Source: Polaribacter sp. Z022 (lineage in GTDB: Bacteria > Bacteroidota > Bacteroidia > Flavobacteriales > Flavobacteriaceae). Taken from it: 64,000 nt of DNA. The notes beneath the pieces are model-generated. The model was not told the origin of the DNA and did not search any database. It saw nothing but the letters and a program-made list of their open reading frames with translations. Location: positions 124,001 through 188,000 of the forward strand of contig NZ_JALCZO010000004.1 of NCBI RefSeq assembly GCF_023555495.1, in the 5' to 3' direction. Shown here in pieces: positions 17,989-26,497 of the stretch (positions are counted from its first letter, which is position 1; every line of letters begins with the position of its first letter). Both the position numbers and the translations under genes were made by a program.

Positions 17989-20112
17989 ATGCAATTACTC
18001 CAATATATAACACACCAAACACAACTTTCATCAAAATCTGTAGAAAACACTATTTCTCTTTTAAATGAAGACGCTACAATTCCTTTTATAGCAAGATATA
18101 GAAAGGAAATGACAGGTAATTTAGATGAAATTGAAATTGGTGAAATTGTAAAATTTAAAGAACTTTTTGAAACATTAGATAAACGTAAAAAAGCAATTTT
18201 AAAGGCTTTAGAAGAACAAAATGTATTAACACCAGAGTTAGCTCAAAAAGTAAACAATTCTAAAGATTTAATTGCTTTAGAAGACTTGTATTTACCTTTT
18301 AAGAAGAAACGAAAAACCAAAGCAGAAACTGCTCGTTTACAAGGGCTAGAACCGTTGGCAAAAATGATAATGAGTCAACGTGTTAATGACTTAGAATATA
18401 CTGCTTCAAAATACACTTCCAATGAGGTTGAAACTATAGAAAATGCCTTAGAAGGTGCAGGTTTTATAATTGCAGAATGGATTAATGAACGTACAGACAT
18501 AAGAAATAACATTCGTTATCAACTAGAGCGTTTTGCACAAATTTCATCTGTAGTAATTAAAACAAAAAAAGACGATGAAAAAGCACAAAAATTTAAAGAT
18601 TATTTTGATTGGAGTGAATCTTTAAATAGAATTCCTTCTCATAGATTTTTAGCAATATTAAGAGCAGAAAAAGAAGGCTTTATTCGTGTTAAATTAGAAA
18701 TCGATACTGAAAGAGCACTTCAAAAAATGGAAGACAGAATTATTCGTTCTCAAAATGAGTGTTCAGAGCAAATTCAATTAGCTATAAAAGATGCTTTCAA
18801 ACGATTATTATTCCCTTCTTTATCAAACGAAACTTTATCTATTGCTAAAGAAAAAGCAGATGAAGCTGCAATATTGGTTTTCTCTAAAAATTTAAAACAA
18901 TTATTGTTAGGTTCACCTTTAGGTGAAAAACGAGTTTTAGCAATTGATCCTGGTTTTAGATCGGGTTGTAAAATTGTTTGCTTAAATGAACAAGGAGATT
19001 TAGAACACAATGAGACAGTTTTTCCTCATGCTCCTCAAAATCAATCTTTTGATGCTATTAAAAAAATAAGTTCTTTGGCTGAAGCTCATAAAATTGAAGC
19101 CATTGCTATAGGAAATGGAACTGCATCTAGAGAAACAGAACAATTAATCAAGAAAATTCAGTTTAAAAATAAAGTAGATGTTTTTGTGGTAAGTGAAGCT
19201 GGAGCTTCTATTTATTCTGCTTCAAAAATTGCGAGAGATGAATTCCCAAATTACGATGTTACAGTTCGTGGAGCAGTTTCAATAGGAAGAAGATTACAAG
19301 ATCCTTTAGCTGAATTGGTAAAGATTGATGCAAAATCAATTGGAGTTGGACAATATCAGCATGATGTAGATCAAACAAAACTTAAAAAATCTTTAGATAC
19401 AACTGTAGAAAGTTGTGTAAATACTATTGGTGTAAATATTAACACTGCTAGTGAATCTTTGTTGAGTTATGTTTCTGGAATTGGGCCAAAATTAGCAGAA
19501 AACATTGTGAATTACAGAAACGAAAATGGTTCTTTTTTATCTAGAAAAGACATTAAAAAAGTACAACGTTTAGGAGGAAAAGCTTTTGAACAAGCTGCAG
19601 GTTTTTTAAGAATTAAAAACGGAAAAAATCCTTTAGATGATTCTGCTGTGCATCCAGAAAGTTATGCTTTGGTAGATAAAATTGCCAAAGACAACAATAA
19701 AAAAGTATCAGAATTTATTGGAAATTCAGCGTTAATTCAGAAAATAAATCTTAAAAATTATATTACAGAAACTGTTGGTTTACCAACTTTAGAAGATATT
19801 GTTAAAGAATTAGAAAAACCAGGAATAGATCCAAGAAAAAAGGCAAAAGTATTTTCTTTTGATAAAAACATTAAAACAATTTCCGATTTAAGAATTGGTC
19901 AATTACTACCAGGAATTGTAAATAATATCACCAATTTTGGTTGTTTTGTAGATGTTGGCATCAAAGAAAGTGGCTTAATTCATGTTTCTAATTTATCAGA
20001 TACTTTTGTAAAAGACGTTAATGCCATTGTAAGTTTACAACAACAAATTGTTGTAAAAGTTTTAGAAGTTGATGTGGTTAGAAAACGAATTCAATTGGCT
20101 TTGGTGAAATAA
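17989..20112 (+). CDS. tex: Tex-family RNA-binding transcription accessory protein
   Basis: A 707-residue cytosolic protein with the full Tex layout: N-terminal helical region (STIPFIARYRKEMTG-like: ATIPFIARYRKEMTGNLDE), YqgF/RNase-H-like domain near residue 315 (VLAIDPGFRSGCKIV), helix-hairpin-helix region near 480-525 (ASESLLSYVSGIGPKLAENI), and a C-terminal S1 RNA-binding domain (about 635-705, PGIVNNITNFGCFVDVGIKE). Tex is an elongation-linked nucleic-acid-binding protein found widely. Length is somewhat under the usual 720-780. It is preceded by a terminator, so it has its own promoter. Confidence 0.93.
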   Translation: MQLLQYITHQTQLSSKSVENTISLLNEDATIPFIARYRKEMTGNLDEIEIGEIVKFKELFETLDKRKKAILKALEEQNVLTPELAQKVNNSKDLIALEDLYLPFKKKRKTKAETARLQGLEPLAKMIMSQRVNDLEYTASKYTSNEVETIENALEGAGFIIAEWINERTDIRNNIRYQLERFAQISSVVIKTKKDDEKAQKFKDYFDWSESLNRIPSHRFLAILRAEKEGFIRVKLEIDTERALQKMEDRIIRSQNECSEQIQLAIKDAFKRLLFPSLSNETLSIAKEKADEAAILVFSKNLKQLLLGSPLGEKRVLAIDPGFRSGCKIVCLNEQGDLEHNETVFPHAPQNQSFDAIKKISSLAEAHKIEAIAIGNGTASRETEQLIKKIQFKNKVDVFVVSEAGASIYSASKIARDEFPNYDVTVRGAVSIGRRLQDPLAELVKIDAKSIGVGQYQHDVDQTKLKKSLDTTVESCVNTIGVNINTASESLLSYVSGIGPKLAENIVNYRNENGSFLSRKDIKKVQRLGGKAFEQAAGFLRIKNGKNPLDDSAVHPESYALVDKIAKDNNKKVSEFIGNSALIQKINLKNYITETVGLPTLEDIVKELEKPGIDPRKKAKVFSFDKNIKTISDLRIGQLLPGIVNNITNFGCFVDVGIKESGLIHVSNLSDTFVKDVNAIVSLQQQIVVKVLEVDVVRKRIQLALVK

Positions 20113-20132
20113 TTTTTTTATTACCTTTAAAT

Positions 20133-20276
20133 ATGACTAAAAAAGAAAAAACAGATTCTTGGGATGACTTAAGTGATTTTCAAAAGAATGAGATTCAACA
20201 AGAGGTTAACGAATTAAATAAAAAGAAAAAAGTTTCTTGGGAAGATGTTAAAAAAAAGCTTTCAAAATTAAAATAA
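20133..20276 (+). CDS. Small charged protein, antitoxin-like
   Basis: A 47-residue protein (MTKKEKTDSWDDLSDFQKNE ...) found 20 bases after tex. The layout W-D-x-L-S, then Q-x-x-I-x-x-x-V-x-x-L-N, then V-S-W-E-D-V resembles C-terminal parts of small antitoxins of the RelB/addiction-component kind (W..L....Q..I...I..L..G..I....V), but no toxin gene is next to it. It could be an orphan antitoxin or an unrelated small helical protein. Confidence 0.5.
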   Translation: MTKKEKTDSWDDLSDFQKNEIQQEVNELNKKKKVSWEDVKKKLSKLK

Positions 20277-20368
20277 AGTGTAAACCTTTCATGTTTTTTT
20301 AAAACAAAAAATAAAATGAAAAATTGATATTGTGAAAAACACATTCAATTGATTTTATTCAATATTGT

Positions 20369-20626
20369 ATGATGAATCAAGAAGAAAAAAATAAAAGAAA
20401 TAGAAAAAAAGCAGACTTAACTACTTCTGAAAAATTAAGTTTCTTTTTTATGCCTTTTAATTTAGGAACAAGATTATCACCAACAAAAGATTTTAACGAT
20501 ACTGAAATTGAACGTTTTGAAAAATACGGGTTTGAACAAAAATTAATTGATGCTAGAAAATTTAAATATTATGGCTTTGCTTTTTATATCTTTTTATTTT
20601 TAATTTTCTTACTTTCGACTTCTTAA
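20369..20626 (+). CDS. Small single-pass membrane protein
   Basis: An 85-residue protein with a basic, charged N-terminal part, a central segment (FFFMPFNLGTRLSPTKDFND) that looks partly amphipathic, and a C-terminal membrane helix (about residues 66-83). Two ATG codons stand in tandem at 20369 and 20372, and either could be used. No known family recognised. It lies 12 bases upstream of topB and may be co-transcribed. Confidence 0.6.
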   Translation: MMNQEEKNKRNRKKADLTTSEKLSFFFMPFNLGTRLSPTKDFNDTEIERFEKYGFEQKLIDARKFKYYGFAFYIFLFLIFLLSTS

Positions 20627-20638
20627 AACTTAAAAATA

Positions 20639-23032
20639 TTGAAAGTCTGTATTGCCGAAAAACCAAGTGTTGCAAGAGAAATTGCTAATATTCTAGGAGC
20701 CAAAACAAAACGTGATGGTTTTTATGAAGGTAATGGCTATGCAGTAACGTACACTTTTGGGCATTTATGCACTCTTTTAGAGCCTAAAGATTACAAACCT
20801 CATTGGAAAAGTTGGGATTTAAACAATCTACCAATGCTTCCAGAACGATTTGACACAAAAGTTACAGGAGATGCAGGAATTAAAAAGCAATTTAATATTG
20901 TAAAATCTTTATTCGAAAAAGCAGACGTTATTATAAATTGTGGGGATGCTGGAACAGAAGGAGAATTGATTCAAAGATGGGTAATTAACCAATGTAATTA
21001 TAAAGGGAAAGTACAGCGTTTATGGATTTCATCACTTACAGAAGAAGCTATAAAAGACGGATTTGAAAACCTAAAACCTGCAGAAGATTATGACAACTTG
21101 TATTATGCAGGTTACTCTAGAGCTATTGGAGATTGGTTGTTGGGTTTAAATGCAACTCGTTTATACACCGTAAAATTTGGAGGTTTTAAACAAGTTTTAT
21201 CTGTTGGTAGAGTACAAACTCCTACCCTAGCAATGTTGGTAAATCGATTTAAGGAAATTAGAGATTTTAAACCTCAACCTTATTGGGAATTACAAACCAC
21301 ATACAGAAATACACTTTTTAATTATGAAGATGGGCGTTTTTTAAAACAAGAAGATGGACAAGTTTTAGCAGATAAAGTTGCGCAATCTGAATTCGAAATA
21401 GTTTCTGTTACTAAAAAGAAAGGAAAAGAATATGCTCCAAAACTCTTTGATTTAACAGGTTTACAAGTATATTGTAATAATAAATTTGGGTTTTCTGCAG
21501 ATGAAACACTAAAAATTGTACAGAAATTGTATGAGATGAAAGTAGTTACATACCCTAGAGTTGATACTACATTTTTACCTAATGATTTGTATCCAAAAAT
21601 TGCAGGAATTTTATCAAAATTAACTAAATACTCAACTTTAACACAACCACTTTTAGGTCAGAAAATTAAGAAAACAAAGCGTGTTTTTGACGATAAAAAA
21701 GTAACAGATCACCATGCAATAATTCCTACAGGAATTCAAGGAAACTTGCAATACAATCAGCAACAAGTTTATGATATTATCACTCGTAGATTTATAGCCG
21801 TTTTTTATCCTGATTCTGATGTTTCAAACACTTCTGTAATAGGAAAAGCAGCAGACGTACCTTTTAAAACAACTGGTAAAGAAATTATCAATAAAGGCTG
21901 GAGAATTGTTTTTGAAAAAAAATCACAAGAAAAAGAGATTTCTCCACAAGGTCGAAATGACAAAAATAGTTCTAATGTCATTTCGAGTGAAACCGAGAAA
22001 TCTCAAAATAAAAACTTGTTACCCAATTTTATTAAAGGTGAAAAGGGAGCACATGAACCTTCTTTTTTAGAAAAAGAAACGAAACCTCCAAGAAATTATA
22101 CAGAAGCTTCACTTTTACGAGCTATGGAAACAGCTGGTAAACAAGTTGATGATGATGAAATGCGAGAGTTGATGAAAGAAAACGGAATTGGAAGGCCATC
22201 AACCAGAGCAAGTATTATTGAAACTTTATTTAGAAGAAAATATATAGAACGTAAGAAAAAACTGGTTTTGCCTACACAAACTGGTATCGATTTAATTAAT
22301 ATTATTGATAACGAATTATTAAAATCTGCAGAACTTACTGGACGTTGGGAAAAACGTTTGAAAGAAATTGAAAGAGGAGATTTTAATGCAGGTACATTTA
22401 TCAACAACATGAAAAAAATGGTTGATGAGTTGGTCTATGAAGTACGTTCTAATAAAATTAAAAAAAGAATATCTTCCAATAATGTCAGTTCGAGCGCAGT
22501 CGAGAACTCAACAAAACAGAAAACCAAATCAAAAAAACAAGTAGCAGGAAAAACTTGTCCTAAATGTAAAAAAGGACATATTTTAAAAGGTTCTTCTGCT
22601 TTTGGTTGTTCTGAATATAAGAACAATTGCAATTTAAAAATTCCGTTTGAAATTCATGGAAAGAAAGTTTCTGAAAATCAGATTATAAGATTGATAGACA
22701 AAGGATGTACAACCAATTTAAAAGGTTTTCAAACTGATTCTGGTAAAGTTGAGGGGTTAATTCGTTTTGATGATAATTTTGCTTTAAAGCTGGAACCTAA
22801 GTTAAGTGTCACTTCGAGCGCAGTCGAGAAGTCTCCAGAAAACACAAATGAAAGCGATAAGATTTCATGTCCAAAATGTAAAAAAGGAACTATTTTAAAA
22901 GGAAAAACTGCCTATGGTTGTTCTGATTATAAAAATGGTTGTGATTTTGTTTTTACATTTGAAAACATTAAAAAAATTGCAAACGGACAACCTCTAACAA
23001 AAGAATTGGTTTTGAAAATTATTTCAAATTAA
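20639..23032 (+). CDS. topB: DNA topoisomerase III with dispersed repeats inside the reading frame
   Basis: A 797-residue type IA topoisomerase that relaxes and decatenates DNA. It starts at a TTG (KVCIAEKPSVAREIANILGA is the TOPRIM start); TOPRIM acidic residues are in INCGDAGTEGELIQR, the active tyrosine is Tyr305 (VTYPRVDT), and the C-terminus has two four-cysteine zinc ribbons (about 640-665 and 744-770, CPKCKKG...C...C). Three dispersed repeat copies lie in frame: 21935-22004 (residues 433-456), 22483-22511 and 22806-22834. They encode Ser/Asn-rich linkers between domains, and the frame remains open, so the gene looks functional. Confidence 0.93.
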   Translation: MKVCIAEKPSVAREIANILGAKTKRDGFYEGNGYAVTYTFGHLCTLLEPKDYKPHWKSWDLNNLPMLPERFDTKVTGDAGIKKQFNIVKSLFEKADVIINCGDAGTEGELIQRWVINQCNYKGKVQRLWISSLTEEAIKDGFENLKPAEDYDNLYYAGYSRAIGDWLLGLNATRLYTVKFGGFKQVLSVGRVQTPTLAMLVNRFKEIRDFKPQPYWELQTTYRNTLFNYEDGRFLKQEDGQVLADKVAQSEFEIVSVTKKKGKEYAPKLFDLTGLQVYCNNKFGFSADETLKIVQKLYEMKVVTYPRVDTTFLPNDLYPKIAGILSKLTKYSTLTQPLLGQKIKKTKRVFDDKKVTDHHAIIPTGIQGNLQYNQQQVYDIITRRFIAVFYPDSDVSNTSVIGKAADVPFKTTGKEIINKGWRIVFEKKSQEKEISPQGRNDKNSSNVISSETEKSQNKNLLPNFIKGEKGAHEPSFLEKETKPPRNYTEASLLRAMETAGKQVDDDEMRELMKENGIGRPSTRASIIETLFRRKYIERKKKLVLPTQTGIDLINIIDNELLKSAELTGRWEKRLKEIERGDFNAGTFINNMKKMVDELVYEVRSNKIKKRISSNNVSSSAVENSTKQKTKSKKQVAGKTCPKCKKGHILKGSSAFGCSEYKNNCNLKIPFEIHGKKVSENQIIRLIDKGCTTNLKGFQTDSGKVEGLIRFDDNFALKLEPKLSVTSSAVEKSPENTNESDKISCPKCKKGTILKGKTAYGCSDYKNGCDFVFTFENIKKIANGQPLTKELVLKIISN
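21935..22004. repeat. Dispersed inverted repeat inside topB (copy 1)
   Basis: Inverted repeat with arms GAGATTTCTCCACAAGG... (21935-21962) and ...AAACCGAGAAATCTC (21976-22004), both containing the TGTCATTTCGA core (left arm as TCGAAATGACA). It codes for an in-frame linker around residues 433-456 of topoisomerase III. Confidence 0.85.
22483..22511. repeat. Dispersed palindromic repeat inside topB (copy 2)
   Basis: TGTCAGTTCGAGCGCAGTCG followed by AGAACTC; the core CGAGCGCAGTCG-type arrangement is shared with copy 3. In frame, it encodes the Ser-rich linker NVSSSAVENS just before the first zinc ribbon. Confidence 0.8.
22806..22834. repeat. Dispersed palindromic repeat inside topB (copy 3)
   Basis: GTGTCACTTCGAGCGCAGTC followed by GAGAAGTC, matching copy 2 in nearly all positions. 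In frame it encodes SVTSSAVEKS, directly before the second zinc ribbon. Confidence 0.8.
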
Positions 23033-23154
23033 ATTACTTTTTTAGTAAATTTTGTATGCATTTTACCAAAAAGTATACAAGTTTCGAAATTCTGTATAAA
23101 TAACTACCATACTTCTAACCGAACTTTGCCTTATAATTATAACATTTGGCAATA

Positions 23155-24105
23155 ATGAAAACAAATCAATTTGGTAAAAACGGTTGGACTCCTAATAGAA
23201 TAGAGAACTTAAATGGTAAAACTTTTGTAATTACAGGAACTACTAGTGGAACAGGTTTTGAGGCAGCAAAAATATTACTCTCTAAAGGGGCTAAAGTGGT
23301 GATGTTAAATAGAAACCTTAAAAAATCTCAAGACACCATTTTAACTTTAAAACAAGAACTTGGCAACTCAATTGATGTTCTAACAATAAAAATGGATTTA
23401 TCAGAACAAGGTTCTGTAAAAAATGCAGCTGAAGAAGTACTAAAAACAGTTTCAAAAATTGATGCACTAATTTGCAATGCTGCAATTGCACAAGTACCTA
23501 AACAAACACTTACTGTAGATGGTTGGGAAAGTCAAATGGGAACTAACTTCTATGGAAATTTTACGCTGCAAGCTTTACTTTTTCCTTTAATAGAAAAATC
23601 TAAAGGACGCATTGTAACAGTAGGTAGTTTAGGATATGATATGGGAATTAAAACTATAAAGTTTGATGATTTAAATTGGGATAATGATTACACTCCAAAC
23701 AACGCTTATAGCCAAAGTAAATTAGCCCAAATTATGTCTATTTACGAATTACAAAGCAGATTAAAAAAGTCTGGTAATACAAATGTAAAAGCATATGCTT
23801 GTCACCCTGGGTCATCAAGAACTAATTTGATAAATACAAGTGGTAGTTTTTTAATGAAATTTATCTTTAATTTAATGAAATTATCTCCATTAACACAATC
23901 TGCAGAAAAAGGTGCTTATCCTCAGTTGATGTGTGCTACAGAAGCTGATTTAGATGAAAGCGGATTTTATGGTCCTACAGGAAGAAATAATTGGACAGGT
24001 CCTGTAGGTGCTCATGAGTTAAAACCTCATGCAAAAGATAAAATGATTTCAAAAAAATTATGGGATCTATCAGAAAAAGAAACAGGAATTAAATGGAATT
24101 TATAA
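23155..24105 (+). CDS. Short-chain dehydrogenase/reductase
   Basis: A 316-residue NAD(P)-dependent oxidoreductase of the SDR superfamily. The cofactor motif is VITGTTSGTGFEAA (TGxxxGxG), followed by ICNAAIA (the NNAG-type motif with Cys first) and the catalytic Tyr/Lys in AYSQSKLAQ; the serine is in VTVGSLG. The C-terminal part is longer than in minimal SDRs and resembles retinol-dehydrogenase/WWOX-like members. The ATG at 23155 is used; the TTG 9 bases upstream is less likely. The AraC regulator gene follows 9 bases downstream, so the regulator probably controls or is expressed with it. Substrate unknown. Confidence 0.88.
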   Translation: MKTNQFGKNGWTPNRIENLNGKTFVITGTTSGTGFEAAKILLSKGAKVVMLNRNLKKSQDTILTLKQELGNSIDVLTIKMDLSEQGSVKNAAEEVLKTVSKIDALICNAAIAQVPKQTLTVDGWESQMGTNFYGNFTLQALLFPLIEKSKGRIVTVGSLGYDMGIKTIKFDDLNWDNDYTPNNAYSQSKLAQIMSIYELQSRLKKSGNTNVKAYACHPGSSRTNLINTSGSFLMKFIFNLMKLSPLTQSAEKGAYPQLMCATEADLDESGFYGPTGRNNWTGPVGAHELKPHAKDKMISKKLWDLSEKETGIKWNL

Positions 24106-24114
24106 ATTAGCAAT

Positions 24115-25026
24115 ATGCAACACTTTAAAACTTTAGTTTCTTATTTTGATTATTTAGGTTTACCAAGACCAGAACATCCTATGTTAAGTGTTTTTAACTC
24201 AAAAGGCAATGGTTTTTTACCATGTCCAAGAGAAAGTTCGCCGCCAATTACTAATAATTGCTATACCATTAGTTTTAAAAAATTTGTTGAAGGAAACTTA
24301 AATTATGGACGCACAAAATATGACTTTACAAATGGAGTTTTATTTTTTATTGCACCAAGACAAGTTTTGCAATGGGATAAAAGTGTTGTTTTTGAACAAG
24401 AAGGATTTTCTATAAATTTTCACGAAGATTTTTTAAAAGGTACAGAATTAGCTCAACAAATAAAAAATTATGGTTTCTTTTCTTATTCTGTAAATGAAGC
24501 ACTTCATCTTTCTCCTAAAGAAGAAAAACAAATAGAATCTATTGTAACAAATATTGAAATCGAATACCAAAATAATCAAGATGCATTTAGTAAAGAAATT
24601 ATTATTTCTCAGTTAAGCGCCTTATTAAAATATGCCAATCGATTTTACGAAAGACAATTTATCAATAGAAAAGAAGTTTCTAATGACTTATTAGAAAAGT
24701 TTAATAAAGTTATTATAAATTATTTTGAATCAAAAGAACTACAAGAAAAAGGTATTCCTAATATAGAACAAGTAGCAAATAAATTATTGGTTTCTCAACG
24801 TTATTTAAGTGATACATTAAAAAAAGAAACTGGTAAAACAACGATGGAACACATTCATTTAAACTTAATAGATATTGCTAAAAATATTTTATTAAAACCG
24901 AATAAAAGTGTTTCAGAAGTAGCTTATGAATTGGGTTTTGAATATCCAGCTTATTTTTCAAGATTATTTAAAAAGAAAGAAGGTATAAGTCCTACTAAAT
25001 ATAGAGAATTATATAAAATGAATTAA
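24115..25026 (+). CDS. AraC-family transcriptional regulator
   Basis: A 303-residue regulator. The first 170 residues look like a cupin-type sensing domain (ISFKKFVEGNLNYGRTKYDF, FFIAPRQVLQW), and the last 100 are the AraC double helix-turn-helix (NIEQVANKLLVSQRYLSDTL, then SVSEVAYELGFEYPAYFSRL and FKKKEGISPTKYR). This N-terminal layout is common in Bacteroidota regulators encoded beside an SDR gene. It starts 9 bases after the SDR and ends 4 bases before a membrane-protein gene, so the three are likely one unit. Confidence 0.9.
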   Translation: MQHFKTLVSYFDYLGLPRPEHPMLSVFNSKGNGFLPCPRESSPPITNNCYTISFKKFVEGNLNYGRTKYDFTNGVLFFIAPRQVLQWDKSVVFEQEGFSINFHEDFLKGTELAQQIKNYGFFSYSVNEALHLSPKEEKQIESIVTNIEIEYQNNQDAFSKEIIISQLSALLKYANRFYERQFINRKEVSNDLLEKFNKVIINYFESKELQEKGIPNIEQVANKLLVSQRYLSDTLKKETGKTTMEHIHLNLIDIAKNILLKPNKSVSEVAYELGFEYPAYFSRLFKKKEGISPTKYRELYKMN

Positions 25027-25030
25027 AATT

Positions 25031-25531
25031 ATGAATATATTAAATACAGCAACAGATTGGGCAAAAGCAGAACTTTTTTCAACACCTTTTTTTATTCTTT
25101 TTGGTGTAGCTTTTATGGCTGCTAGCTTAGGTTTTTGGCAATTAGGAAAAACAGTTATAGCAAGAGCTTACATAGTACCAACTTTAGTAGCTGGAGGTTT
25201 ACTTTTAATAATTGGTTTGGGATTATTTTTTACTAATAAAGCAAGAATTACAGAATTTGAAATTGCTTACAATAAAAATAAATCTGAATTTATAAAATCA
25301 GAAATTGAACGATCAGAAAGCACTTTAAAAGAATACAATACTGTAGTTTTTAAAGCAATTCCAATTATAATAATTGTAGCTGCTTTATTCATTATTTTTA
25401 TAGATAAACCTCTTTGGAGAGCAATTAGTATTACAACAATTGCAATGATGATAGTTATTTTATTAGTTGATGGAACTGCTTACGCAAGAATTAAAAACTA
25501 TAAAGAGCAATTAGAATTACAAAATAAATAA
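25031..25531 (+). CDS. Membrane protein of unknown function
   Basis: A 166-residue protein with four probable membrane helices (about residues 17-37, 46-67, 105-125 and 131-148) and a charged cytoplasmic stretch in between (NKARITEFEIAYNKNKSEF). No family recognised. It follows the AraC gene by 4 bases and is probably co-transcribed with it and the SDR, but its role in that unit is unknown. It ends 7 bases from the converging VF530 gene without a clear terminator. Confidence 0.6.
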   Translation: MNILNTATDWAKAELFSTPFFILFGVAFMAASLGFWQLGKTVIARAYIVPTLVAGGLLLIIGLGLFFTNKARITEFEIAYNKNKSEFIKSEIERSESTLKEYNTVVFKAIPIIIIVAALFIIFIDKPLWRAISITTIAMMIVILLVDGTAYARIKNYKEQLELQNK

Positions 25532-25538
25532 GAAGGTT

Positions 25539-25760
25539 TTAATCAATCATATTTTTAATATAAAACTTTTCTACCTTTTCTCTAGCCCAAGGTGTAGTTC
25601 TTAAAAATTTTAAACTAGATTTATAAGTAGGATTGTTTAAAAAAGCTTTAATTCCAAGAGAATAACCTAATTCTTCCCAACCATATTCTAAATATAATTC
25701 TTCTAAAATAGTTGCTAATTTTACACCATGAAGTGGATTATTGGGTTGTTCTTTACTCAT
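25539..25760 (-). CDS. VF530 (DUF2132) family DNA-binding protein
   Basis: A 73-residue protein with the signature HGVKLATILEELYLEYGWEE then LNNPTYKSSLKFLRTTPWAR, which is diagnostic for the VF530/DUF2132 family. Structures of the family show a small helical fold and DNA binding has been proposed; the cell role is unknown. It lies 11 bases downstream of the LytTR response regulator on the same strand and could be the tail gene of that operon. Confidence 0.88.
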   Translation of the reverse strand: MSKEQPNNPLHGVKLATILEELYLEYGWEELGYSLGIKAFLNNPTYKSSLKFLRTTPWAREKVEKFYIKNMID

Positions 25761-25771
25761 TTTATATATTC

Positions 25772-26482
25772 TTATTTAGCATTTAAACTATTTATTAAAT
25801 CTTCTCTATAATTTTTAACCAAAGGTATTTTTATATCTTCAATAAATAAAAAATTAGTACCTATACTTTCTATTTTATTACAATTAACAATATAAGATCT
25901 ATGAGTATTTAAAAAAAGTTTTATTGGTAAGTCTTTTCTAATTTCTTTTAAAGAATTTCTAATCAGGTATTTTTTATTTTTTGTATGAATTTCTAAATAA
26001 TTACCATCTGATTTTATAAAAAGTAAATCAGCATAAAAAATTTTAACTAAAGCTGTACCATCTTTTATAAATAAATGGTTTTTATCTTGATAATTTTTAT
26101 TTTGATGAAAAGATTTTCTTTGATAATTTAAACGTGCAATCTCTACTACAGCATACAAATCATCTTTATTAAAAGGCTTTTGTAAATAACCAAAAGGCTG
26201 TTCTTTTTTAGCTAAATTTACAGTAGAAACGTCTGCATTAGAAGTTATAAAAACAAAAGGAATGTTTAAAGTTTTGTTTATATAATTAGCTAGTTCTATA
26301 CCATTTTTTCCACTACCTAAATTTATATCAATTAAAACAATATCTAACTTATTATGTTGCAAAAAATGAACAGCTTCATTATAATTTCTAGCCATACCAA
26401 GAATGTTATAATTTAACTCTTGGAGCATTATAGACATCATTTCAGAAATGATGAGTTCATCTTCTACTATAAGAATATTCAA
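25772..26482 (-). CDS. LytTR-family response regulator
   Basis: A 236-residue two-component regulator. The receiver domain spans about residues 1-120, with acidic pocket VEDE (residues 6-9), phospho-acceptor Asp52 (VLIDINLG), Thr/Ser in FITSNAD and Lys in YLQKPF. The C-terminal LytTR DNA-binding domain (about 135-235) shows LLFIKSDGNYLEI, FLNTHRSYIVNCNKI and PLVKNYRE. The start lies 15 bases after the end of the histidine-kinase gene on the same strand, so the pair is almost certainly cognate. Target promoters are not identifiable here. Confidence 0.93.
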   Translation of the reverse strand: MNILIVEDELIISEMMSIMLQELNYNILGMARNYNEAVHFLQHNKLDIVLIDINLGSGKNGIELANYINKTLNIPFVFITSNADVSTVNLAKKEQPFGYLQKPFNKDDLYAVVEIARLNYQRKSFHQNKNYQDKNHLFIKDGTALVKIFYADLLFIKSDGNYLEIHTKNKKYLIRNSLKEIRKDLPIKLFLNTHRSYIVNCNKIESIGTNFLFIEDIKIPLVKNYREDLINSLNAK

Positions 26483-26497
26483 TTTAATTTTTGATTT

